Shown in pieces: positions 54,930-64,000 of a stretch of 64,000 nt of DNA. The notes under the pieces are model-generated. The model had not been told where the DNA came from. It did no database searches and saw only the letters and a list, made by a program, of their open reading frames with translations. The position numbers were made by a program, and so were the translations under genes. Each line of letters opens with the position of its first letter. Positions within the stretch are counted from its first letter, which is position 1. This DNA is from Tetrastigma voinierianum (Eukaryota; Streptophyta; Magnoliopsida; Vitales; Vitaceae), in contig JAEQBH010002443.1 of the NCBI GenBank assembly GCA_016808115.1, forward strand, positions 310,001-374,000, given 5' to 3'.

Positions 54930-57750
54930 CTATTCTCGACGATCACTCCCTTTAACGACGACGGGGTCAGTAGAGAGGCGGGCCCGAAGCACACCGAGGG
55001 GGCATCGGGGTTGAAGAATTACGGGTTAAGCGGGACTACGAGGAGTTCGGCATCCCATACGGGATCAGGGCATGCTCCCACGGAAATGTTGAGATGCGTG
55101 AAAATGCAGCAACCATAGCCCATAGTGAACGTCCTGCTGGAGATTCGAACTCGGCCTCCATTGTCTCTCTATCAACAGCAGCCTTCTCCTGGAAAGCGGC
55201 AAATTCATCCTGGGTAGTCCCGAGCTCCATAATCAAGGCATCTCTCTTGTTCGACAATGGGCACATCCTGTGCCCCCAGCCTACTTTGCACCCAAGCTTC
55301 CCCCGCCGGAGACAGCGCCTCAGCTCCATGCTCGGACTCCACCCTCTGGCGGGCCTCTTCCGCAATCGCTAGGGCACGTTGAACCAGAAAACTCGGAGCT
55401 CTATACGTGCTTGGGCATTACTTGTTGCCCGGTCGCGGCTTGGCCATCGCCACCTCGCGACACTGCCGCGTCTCTCTCGACTTCGGTCAGGGTGGCTCTC
55501 TCGGCGGTCCCCCAGCCTCCCGGCTCAGAGCGACGACACGCCAATTAGACCTTCTTTAGTGAGGGCGCTGCATCTCCCAGTTCGGCCATTCCGCTGAACA
55601 TATAACCTTAGTTGCTTTCGGTGTCCCTCGGTCGAACTCAGGCTAAAGTGATGTTGGGCGTCGTGTTCGGAACGCGGCAGGCACATAGCGAAACCCATTA
55701 GCAACTAAGAAAACAAGCAATAGCGTTAAAACCACCCGTGAACTCCTATCTTACTAGCTTCGGTCGGTGGATGAAGTTGCGATTCGGTTTGTATCCAGTA
55801 GCCAGTGATGCTGCGGAGAAAATCCTCCTTCGAGGTAGAAGCAGGAAGGGTCAACGAATAATCCTCGCTAAGACCCATGCCTCGGGCGACTACCGGCACC
55901 CGATATATGTGCGGATATAAATTATCTAGCCGATCGGCCGCGGACGCTCCACGGTGAAAGGGCTCCCAGCGGCCTTGATATGTCCTTCACCTCCTCCGCC
56001 CCCCGGGGGGTCGATACCTCCACTCTCGGGCTGGTAGGGAGGAAGGTAGTTCTGCTGGGTTATCACTGAGGTCAGGCACATGTGGGCTGGGCGGCCGATC
56101 CAGGACATGTACTTTGATTTGCTTAGTTTGCTTCTACGCCCGATCTAAAGGCGGGATTGCCCGGGTGCTGGCGGGAGCGGATCACCCTAGTTCGATTCTT
56201 ACCCATGTCAATTGGCGATCCGGTTCCTTTTCCTGCACGCTCCACACGTTGGCTCCAGTTCGGGAGAGCAGGGGATGATGATTGCCTTGTCCCCCAAACT
56301 TTCGTCCGTGTGGTGACCATCATGGCAATGACTCGGTCCATGATATGGACGGGGTAGGATCAGGCTTCGTGCGGAAGTCACCTACCGACTTTCCTCTTCT
56401 TGGCCATTTGTGTGATCAACTGACCAGTCATTCTCTCTGCCCCGCTCCTCATATCCAAATCTGAGGATCTTCGCTATCGGCGGGAACTCAAGGCTGAGAG
56501 TCTCCCCTTGGACCCATTGGCGTTACGTCGCGAGTTACCCCCGCTTCCTCTGATCCTTACTGCCATTGGTCAGGCCACTTGATGACTGAGTCTCACGGGA
56601 TGACCACTTCCTAGTTCCCGACCCGAGAATCGGGGGCAGACGGGACTCCAGCTCAGGGAAATTGATGCACGGGTTTGCTTGACCACCACTTGCCGACACA
56701 GTGATGCGCCGGCCTCTTTGGGTCCTTGAGAAGGCTTTGGCGCCTTGAAATAAGCATACTCAGTCGACATGAGATTATCATGAGCTTAGCGTCCCGAGTC
56801 GAGCGGGGATAGGGAATGGCCCAGGGAGGTTATAGGGGTGGTTATGTGCCTCCGCAACGAGATATGTTCTCCGGCGTCAGCAGAACCTTGTAGTGGCGCT
56901 CTCGCTTAAAGCCTTCGATGAGCAGTGGTCTTCTCAAGACCCCGATTTCTCCACCCGGTTTACCAACCTTCCCTGTGAGAGCTTTCCCTGCATGAATGAC
57001 CATAGTTAGTTCGTTTATAATACAGCAAACGTTGGGGTATAGTGACCAGTCTAGATCAGACCGACTACTCACACAGGAAGGGCGGGGCAGGTTAACATTA
57101 AGAAATGAGCGGCCCGGGGGAACTGAGTCTCATCAAGGGGACCTGGCATGGCAGCCCTTTGCCTCGATCTTAGGCGAGTCGGGAGGCTTCGTTGACAATG
57201 CGGAGGCGGGGCTCAAAACACGACATGGACATCAGACCACCATTTACCTTCGGAAACTAAATAATGAAAATCTCCACGACGAGAGATCGAGTTGGTACCA
57301 GTGGAGATGGTTCGACAGCGGTACTATTAGGATACGAATCCGTTGGGATAGATGGTAGGGGGGCTTTTAGGTAAAATGCAAAAAGCTGTTTAACTATAAT
57401 AGGCTTGCGGAAAGTGGCAGGCGCTGGGTAATCTGGGTAAAACACACATTCCATGTTCTCCACCCGGCTGTGATGGAATCGTGGCCTCTCATCAGCAGGG
57501 TCGATGTATTACATCGGGCACCTCATGATACACCTTTAATTCCTCCATGTTCGAGGACTCAATGACCCACTTTGCCCTGCGAGGCGTCGCTCGGGCGCCC
57601 TCGGGGATGACCACTTGTGGGATTCTTCCCAACCCCTGCATGTCTAGAGTAGATCCAAAAGGAGGGAGAAAACGAGGAATATTAGACCACTGAGCATATA
57701 CCCGGTGGTGCGAGAGCATGACCAGGCCCGGCGATAGGCGCCGGGGCGGA
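54930..57750 (-). pseudogene. Antisense reading region between Tat-like pol and 3' LTR
   Basis: A chain of minus-strand frames points opposite to gag-pol: 57719-57492 (MLSHHRVYAQW...; SNMEELKVYHEVPDVIHRP), 57463-57257 (FYPDYPAPATFRKPIIVKQL, LFAFYLKAPLPSIPTDSYPN), 57072-56842 (GFKRERHYKVL), 56770-56570 and 55365-55036 (DALIMELGTTQDEFAAFQEK, VDRETMEAEFESPAG). The order resembles the plant 'putative gypsy-type transposon' domain followed by a coiled-coil tail, which I believe is carried antisense in some Tat/Retand elements. Stops and frameshifts make it non-coding here. The family match is from memory of the pattern, so moderate. Confidence 0.5.
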
Positions 57751-58908
57751 GATAAGTAGTAGACCGCGCGTCCTTCTTTTCCAGGCTTTTAGCGGTCGGG
57801 CGAGTCACCCACGGACGACACTACTAAGGAGCGATGATGATTTACTGTGGAATGAAAGGGGCGAATGCCCTACTGATGATACGAGCGAGCCTTGAGGTAG
57901 AGACTAGCTGTGTGAGTAGTTGGTCGCCAAGAAGGAAGAAGATAAATCAAAACAACACGGAAAGGAAAAAGGTACGACTTAATGATGCCTATCTATATAT
58001 ATCGCCGCCTAGGGCATGCAGTCGCATTTGTACGGCGATGGTGATCATCTGCCGGATCACCGACCGTCACGACGGTTTCGCACTCCACAGGGCGCGCAGG
58101 CTAAGGTGGAGCGAGCCTAGGGCCTTCCTCTCGGAAGGTTAAAAGCCCAGAGCACGCCCAACAGTTTATAATGATCAATTAGCCTCAGTTAGATAGAAAT
58201 ATAAAATATGCACACATAATTGCAATAAGGCACAAAAGTGATAAAAAAAAACTACAATTTTATTTATTGCACACCCAAAAGGTGTTCGGCATTACATAGC
58301 GATGCTTGTTGTCAAGCAATCATAATACAACATGAGCTTAGCCTTCATAAACATCCGAAATACAAAGAAAACGACGAGCATGTCTGCGCGGGGAAGATGG
58401 TGGGATGGGCGCGCCTAAGCCAAGGAATAGTAAAAGGAGAGGATGAGGCTAGGGGGAGGTTAAGTGATCCATGCAAAATTCCGCAGGAGATGTCCTCGAA
58501 CTCCATTCAAGTTCTAGAACCACCTAAAGACCCCGGGACGGCTTTTCAACTCGCTCAGAGGCCGTGACCTCTGGTCCCGACCCCCGATTAGAAGGCGCGC
58601 CCGAGTAGCTAAAACATACTCTTCGCCATTCCCCGATCCGGCTTTAAGCAATGTCCGTTTATCCTTCTCCATGGAAAGACGAGATAACCCGATGGAACAA
58701 CCAATCTCCTCACCCTGCGCCTTTTATAGATGCTTCTTAGGATCGGCTTCAAGCATTGATAGCATCTAATGCGGGTTCAAAAAAAGTTACAAAATTTGCG
58801 TTGAAAATTAAGCAGCATTAATGATAGTACATTTCCTTATAACATGGTCGACCTTGTTGCCGTTTTCAAGCAGGGATGATCTTCCTCCCCGGCAGGAAAA
58901 TGGGGGCG
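57751..58908. other. Tat-like 3' non-coding region and polypurine tract
   Basis: No gene recognised. The end GGCAGGAAAATGGGGGCG (58891-58908) directly before the 3' LTR is purine-rich and serves as the likely polypurine tract. Frame 58238-58567 has no motif. Confidence 0.5.
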
Positions 58909-59079
58909 TGAGTACCATGGGCGGGCCCGGCACCCTTGACGATTAAGCTGACCCAAAAGCTGAAGGGTTAGGCTGAAACCAATGACCGAGAACACCGGCG
59001 ATCCATAAAGCGGAATTTGAGTTGGGATGAGGCCATTGTTTGAGAGCAGCCCGGCGTCCTCCTCAGGCACTGAGGATGG
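58909..59079 (+). repeat. Tat-like 3' LTR, left piece
   Basis: TGAGTACCATGGGCGGGCCC matches the 5' LTR start TGTAGGTACCATGGGCCAG. It is cut at 59080 by the N-type LTR and continues at about 63447. Confidence 0.7.
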
Positions 59080-60321
59080 TGTCAAAGACCGGGATTCCCC
59101 AATCGGAGCTCGATTGAAACGGATCCGACAGTCTGGGTGCGAGACCATATCTTTGGGACTCTATTGAAGGCTGTTCTTTGTCGGCGAACTTGTACCTGTG
59201 GTTATCTGAAACGATTTCACGTAACAAAATCGTTTTCATATATAAAAACAACTACCACGAGATTGGTGTCCCTCGACATCTCACATACATATCTGCGGAG
59301 TCCGGCCACTTTTATTATGCATTTTTTTCTTTCTAATACAAAACATCCAAATCCAGCCCAGGCGATCACGGTGAAACATATCTACGGTGGCGGCACCTTT
59401 CTGGCGATGTGGGATGTCTGTCCTCTATCTTATCTTACCTTACGTACCTGCAGTTGAACACGTGCAGCTTCTGACTAGTGGGAACTATCACCTTATGGAC
59501 ATACGATGGTGACCATCTCAAGCTTATACATATACATTTTGCCTGTCTATACATATTCCATAACTTCAGTTACTTATCATCTTTACATTCCTATTATAAT
59601 ATATTCTCTTGTCCTTTACATATCTCCTATCCATGCCTTTTCTGTATTCACGTAGCTGTCATCTTTTATATCTCTATCGAGTTCTTACTTATGCCTTTAC
59701 ATCATGTGTTCATAGCATATTTCCCTCTATTCATTGAGATATATCATATATTCATATCATATAACCTATATTGTGCATGTCATATTCTTATACATATATT
59801 ACTTTCCTTATATACTATATCATTGATATATATTTCTATTTTCATATCTGTTATCATATCTTTGTTTTCATATCTTTGTGATCATGTCTTTGTTTTCACA
59901 TCTTTGTTATCATGTATTGTCGCCCCTCTTGTATTCATGTCTTTGTTTCACATCTTGTTATCTCATGTAATTATCATATCTTGTATTCATGTACTATTTC
60001 TATCTTTGTATCATGTATTGTCACATATACGTATTCATAGCTATTTTTCACATCTTGGTTTCTGTTATACCTTTCATATTACTTTCGTTCATGAAGTACT
60101 TGTGTTATATACTTTCGTGTCATTGACACTTTGCTTCTTGTACTTGTATCTGTATACTATCATCACATAGCAGTGCTATGCTTCTCATATCATGTCATGT
60201 ATTCTCTACATTTCATTTCTTTTATGTTTCATGCCTGCATAAACCTTAGAAGTGGATAAAGGAAACCATGAGGGCCTGAAGGTGCTGTTATCATTGTGTG
60301 AGACAATGTACTATTCCGTCA

Positions 60322-60556
60322 ATATGATGCAGAAGGTATCATCCTTGCTATGAGGCAGTGACCATCCATGAGTGCCGGTAATATGATACCTGAAGTATCA
60401 TCAGCGTATATCAGGAGCAGTGACCATCCATGAGTGCCGGTAATATGATACGAAGGTATCATCAACGTATGAACGATGACCATCCATGGTGCCGTAATAT
60501 GATGCAGGGTATCATCAGCGTATGAGCCCCGATGACCTTCCATGAGTGCCGGGGCG
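60322..60556. repeat. Tandem array of about 54-62-bp hairpin units in N2
   Basis: Four units, each beginning AATATGAT(G/A)C and ending CCATCCATGAGTGCCGGT or a variant. Unit three contains ATGATAC-GAAG-GTATCAT (60445-60462), a perfect 7-bp hairpin with a four-base loop; the other units keep it with one or two changes. Minus-strand frame 60319-60543 is an artefact of the array. Confidence 0.88.
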
Positions 60557-60784
60557 TTGGTAGGTGACCCTTTGGGGCCACTGATCCAAAACGGGATCCT
60601 ATGTCATCGACAAGCGATGGCTAGGAGACTCATACTGTATATGTATCTTTGCGGCAAATTGTTTTTCCACAATAGGCATGCCATCTATCCCTCTACCCGG
60701 GTTCTAAGCCGGACAATCAATGTGTATTTGTTTTAGTATATATCCTCTTATTCCGAATAGTATTGTTATTCGGTAATCATATAT

Positions 60785-60786
<2 letters not shown>

Positions 60787-60841
<55 letters not shown>
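60787..60841. repeat. (AT)n microsatellite in N2
   Basis: About 27 AT units. N1 has no long AT run here. Confidence 0.97.
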
Positions 60842-60842
<1 letters not shown>

Positions 60843-61590
60843 TTTCATTATTCTTATCTTTGCATTTTCATATCTCATATCTCACTTTACACATTTACAT
60901 ATAACTGATCATATACTTATGTCATATTCTATAATTGTCATATACCCATGATTATATATGTTCCATACATATAATTTACAGGCATATTCAATATATACTA
61001 TCATTACTGTCGCATTCGTTTTCATATCTGTTCATATTACGGTTCTCCTATTTCCTTTCTTTACAATACATGTATATCATTCATATGTCTACTTCATATA
61101 CTTTCGTTCATGTTTTAGCTATTCATATTTCATCTCTTCACTCTTGTATTCATATCATATTTCTATCATATTTTTATCTCATATATTATTTATAACATTT
61201 GCATATAACCTATCATCATGCATACTTTTACTCATTCTTATATTCATACATGCCTATCATTCGGTGTACAAGTATTCATTCCTGGTAACATCTTATATCT
61301 TGTTAACTTATATTTTCATGTACTTTATTAGATTGTCATATCTTATGACATATACCCATACATTTCTATACTTGTACGTTATTAGACCGTCTTAACTCCC
61401 ATAGGAGTTACAGAACTTATACCTATACGGAGGTACTTATACACGTACTTGTACTTTTATCTATCTTATACTTGTATCTATCTTATATTATGCATGATAT
61501 ACCATGATTATCATATAATAACTGCTGTTTCCTCCTTACTTCTGGATCTAATATGAGTTTCCCTTTTTTCATACTATGTATGGCTGTATT

Positions 61591-62100
61591 CTTGACTCAA
61601 TGGGCTTTCCATAGAGTCCAAGAACACCCGAATCGGAGTTCGGACGAAGGAGATATGACCTTACGAGTTGGGTCATGCGCGCGATCCCGGTCTTAATGGT
61701 GACACTGGCCCCCGACAGCTGCAGCGAGCTCAGTCTAACACCTCAGTCTGACATCTAATATCTTCCTCATGCATATAATTGTATTTACCAGCTCAATGGG
61801 CTTTCCATAGAATTCAAGAACACCAAATCGGAGTTCAAGCGAAGGAGTTATGACCTTAGAAGTTGGAGGTCATGCGGTCGGTCTTGACCGGTGACACGGG
61901 CCCGACAGCTGAGCTGTCATGGAAGAGCTCGCTCTAACACCTCGGTCTGACATCTACTATCCTCCTCAGGCATATGAATGTATTCTTGACTCAATGGGCT
62001 TTCCATAGAGTCCAAGAACACCCAAATCGGAGTTCAAACGAAGGAGTTATGACCTTCCGAAGTTGGAGGTCATGCGCAGTCAGTCTTGACGAGGCGACGG
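61591..62100. repeat. Three tandem units of about 197 bp in N2
   Basis: CTCAATGGGCTTTCCATAGA recurs at 61596, 61792 and 61990, each time followed by TCCAAGAACACC..AATCGG, AGTTC..ACGAAGGAG and, further on, ACGGGCCCGACAGCTG/CACTGGCCCCCGACAGCTG and CTAACACCTC(A/G)GTCTGACAT. N1 and N0 carry diverged units at comparable spacing. Confidence 0.93.
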
Positions 62101-62104
62101 TATC

Positions 62105-62345
62105 TTGAAGTGACGAGCCTTGTTTGTAAACCTTGTTGTGATCTTGTTTGGCGAAATCTTGTTGGCGAGCATTGTTTGACAAGTCTTGTTTGTAGTATTT
62201 GCAGTCTTGTTTGTGAGCCTGATTGGCGAGCCTGTTTGGCGTCTTGTTTGGCGACCCTGTTTGGCGACCCTTTGTTGGGCGACCCCTTTGTTGGGCGGCC
62301 CTGTTTAGCGATCTGTTTGGCGACCTCTGTTTGTGACCTCCGCAT
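62105..62345. repeat. Minisatellite with TTGTTTGGCGA core in N2
   Basis: More than ten units of 14-20 bp built on CTTGTTTG(G/T)CGAG/CCCTGTTTGGCGA. The frames with repeated SPNKGSPN-type or CLATCLV-type residues are translations of it. Confidence 0.9.
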
Positions 62346-62739
62346 TTAGTTTGTTGAATTAAAGACCATAACTTGGTCTACAGGAGTCCGAATTGAGAAA
62401 TTCAAAAGCCTAACATCAAGTTCATTGATGTGGCTACAATTTCACAGAAGGTTTTACTGCTAAATTCTCCTTATTTCTGACCCAAAAACCCGTTCTAGAA
62501 TCAGAAATTCTGCATATGGTTGACAATAGGGAATTTTATGGGTTCAACTTACCTTTAGACCCTTCTCAAACACATATTTAGGAGCCTTAAAGCTCTTCTT
62601 AACATAAACCCTCTGTGAAATGAGTTTAGGGTTTCTAAAACCCGAACCATACACAAGATAGAGGGTTCTAAAACGTATATCCATCTTTATGCAGACGAAA
62701 CTAGACTTCCATACAACCCAATACATGTGTATTCATACA

Positions 62740-63015
62740 AATATTCACAATTCCATACGCACCTAGTTTACATACACATATTCATGGTTCCATACCCATA
62801 CTCAAATTCCATACCAATACTCAAATTTAGTAATTCCATACTCCCATAGTTTCCATACAACCCAAAACGTATCCATACCCATACTCAAATTCCATACACA
62901 CCTAGTTTACATACACATATTCATGGTTCCATACTTTTCTATACCAAATCATAGTTCCATACTTTTCTATACCAAATCATAGTTCCATACTTCTATAAAT
63001 CATAGTTCCATACCT
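62740..63015. repeat. Short direct repeats with CATAGTTCCATAC / ACACCTAGTTTACATACAC
   Basis: ACCTAGTTTACATACACATA occurs at 62761 and 62908 with shared neighbours, and CAAATCATAGTTCCATACTT recurs three times at 62944-63010 at about 30-bp spacing. Confidence 0.88.
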
Positions 63016-63446
63016 GTGATCATACCTTCTTCTTATTTCTTTCTTAGCTACTCTCTTCTCAGATGTTTGTTCTCCCTTTCTCCAAGACCAAAATGAGATA
63101 TTTCTTTTTGGTCTTATCCTTATTTGATCTTATCCCCTTTTTATTTCACTTTCCAAGGAGGAAACTTCCTCCCTCTTTCTTCAAGCCACTTGTCTCTTCC
63201 ACAATTTTCTTCCTTATTTTATTCTAATATCTTTCTTTTATTACTCTTGATTTAACTTATGCTTATTCCTACTTTGGCATATGAACTTATTATATTATGA
63301 CCCTTGGGTCATGAATTGGTAATTTATTAATTTACCCTTAAGCTGTTGTATTAATTCCAAATTCTTGCTTATTTATTTTGAGCAATTCCATTTAGCTTTT
63401 AATATACTAGCAAGTCGAAGCGTTAGGAGTATATTCCAGTGCATTA

Positions 63447-63655
63447 GGCCCATAACCCAGTAGGCCCACAATGCCCGACGATCCTTCACCGGATGCCCGG
63501 GTATCTCACTATACCGGATGACACTAGCCGAGTGCTTACTCGCGTCGTGACTCCACGAATGAAGTAGCCAGCCGGACTCTTCACATTGATGTGAGTTCTC
63601 CCATGAACTGACCCCGTCGCCTCTAACATAATAGGAAAGCTCTCTTAGTGATTCG
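63447..63655 (+). repeat. Tat-like 3' LTR, right piece
   Basis: GGCCCATAACCCAGTAGGCC, GATGCCCGGGTATCTCACTA, CTCGCGTCGTGACTCC and CCTCTAACATAATAGGAAAG follow the 5' LTR (48263-48480) in order. The end, given by TCTTAGTGATTC, is approximate. Confidence 0.75.
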
Positions 63656-64000
63656 TGCCACAGTAGGGTGATTCGAAATCAACAAAATTTATATCCTAAA
63701 TCCTATTGTCATAGCAAACCTACTGCAGTATAGTGGCTCTAGGGTCGAACACAGGGATGGGTTTTCTTCGTAGAAATGATTTACAGTGATGGCCAAAATG
63801 GTGAATTCAATTTGGATTTTGGGATTTTGTAAAAACAGGGGGTGTAATGGTTGGCAAACTGAAATTTAATAAAATAAAATGTAAAAGAAGTCTCTTTGAA
63901 GTGTCAGGCTAATGAATTTGGGTTCTAAAGTTCATTGAGGGTTCCAAGATCCATTTCATTTCGGGTTGGGAGGGTTGACTATAGTCATTTTCTGAGCCGG
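63656..64000. other. Unrecognised right flank
   Basis: No gene or transposon end recognised. GGGTCGAACACAGGGATGG (63751) resembles a phrase common in plant repeats but I cannot name the family. It might be the continuation of the site into which the Tat-like element inserted. Confidence 0.3.

Larger units (their letters stand above)
59080..63446 (-). mobile_element. N-type LTR (N2), nested in the Tat-like 3' LTR
   Basis: Same parts and order as N1 (22256-26416): left end TGTCAAAGACCGGGATTCC (compare TGTCACGCCAGGCGGATCC), TGTACCTGTGG region (59188), tandem array (60322-60556), C-poor stretch (59500-61450), three about 197-bp repeats (61591-62100), and near the right end TTCCATTTAGCTTTTAATAT (63386) then GGAGTATATTCC, the decayed minus-strand LTR start. 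No coding sequence or second LTR, so a solo LTR. The right end is worn and no target duplication survives. Confidence 0.85.
48086..63655 (+). mobile_element. Degenerate Tat-like Ty3/gypsy element
   Basis: 5' LTR (48086-48482), leader, gag, RT, RNase H and integrase relics, a 3' repeat region with antisense reading frames, a purine tract before 58909 and a 3' LTR split by an N-type LTR. Without that insertion it is about 11 kb. RT, integrase and gag wording matches the Tat (Athila/Ogre/Retand relatives) branch, which lacks a chromodomain and carries extra sequence between pol and the 3' LTR. All frames are broken. No secure target duplication: ACACT at 48081 and ACAGT at 63660 are near-matches only. 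Confidence 0.85.

Noticed and set aside
59478..60170. Long open frame of 230 codons (and similar ones at 22768-24633 and 60958-61395)
   Set aside because: Composed almost wholly of Ile, Tyr, Ser, Phe, Leu and His from CATATC/TTCATA-type repeats in the C-poor LTR region; several frames are open at once and N1 and N2 do not keep the same frame.
48081..63664. Target duplication ACACT / ACAGT for the Tat-like element
   Set aside because: One mismatch, and the right LTR end does not finish in CA at that place; not strong enough to claim.

Overview
The window is a transposon-packed, AT-rich stretch of a flowering-plant nuclear genome, most likely pericentromeric or other heterochromatin. The evidence is plant-type Ty1/copia and Ty3/gypsy (chromovirus/Tekay-like and Tat-like) retrotransposons, an L1-type LINE, tRNA-derived SINEs, a hAT-like DNA transposon and long AT, CT and GT microsatellites. 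I see no intact host gene, rRNA or tRNA gene. Every recognisable protein-coding stretch is a decayed transposon domain with stops and frameshifts, in keeping with methylation-driven C-to-T decay.

Layout. 1-1134 is the end of a long-LTR family here called N, minus strand. 1135-2792 is a LINE relic, minus. 2816-6384 plus 13271-13394 is segment A, interrupted by a Ty1/copia element (6385-13270) whose 5' LTR itself carries a hAT-like insertion. 13395-15940 holds a SINE, a 5'-truncated LINE tail and a small exon-like frame. 15941 to about 28.8 kb is a Tekay-like Ty3/gypsy element (LTR family here called L) with a solo N-type LTR inside it. 29124-29635 is segment C. 33234-39061 is segment B, a copy of A. 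39069-42351 is an L-type LTR split by another L-type LTR in the opposite orientation. 42351-42822 plus 47791-47835 is segment D, a copy of C, split by a solo LTR (here M, 42823-47785) that contains a further solo LTR (44159-45934). 47836-48085 is a broken L-type LTR cut by a Tat-like Ty3/gypsy element (48086 to about 63655). That element carries gag, RT, RNase H and integrase relics, an antisense reading region, and a split 3' LTR holding a second N-type LTR (59080-63446).

History. A-C and B-D occur in the same order and orientation, so the window probably contains an old tandem segmental duplication later inflated by transposons. Because A/B and C/D are paired, several insertions can be compared with an empty site inside the same window: the copia element and a SINE are in A but not B; LTR M and an L-type LTR are in D but not C. 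Target-site duplications confirm several of them (TTATTTCC for hAT, CACGT and GATGT for solo LTRs, a 16-bp repeat for the truncated LINE, GATAG/TATAG for copia, TTTAC for M).

Unusual content. The LTRs repeatedly carry short hairpin modules with four-base loops, several as tandem arrays (23-bp period at 39291-39452; about 54-62-bp period at 60322-60556; a perfect 13-bp-arm hairpin at 18971-19000). The N-type LTR contains a roughly 2-kb stretch almost free of C in the sense direction, and about 200-bp internal tandem repeats. Segments A and B share splice-site-like junctions at matching places and may be the remains of a duplicated host transcription unit.
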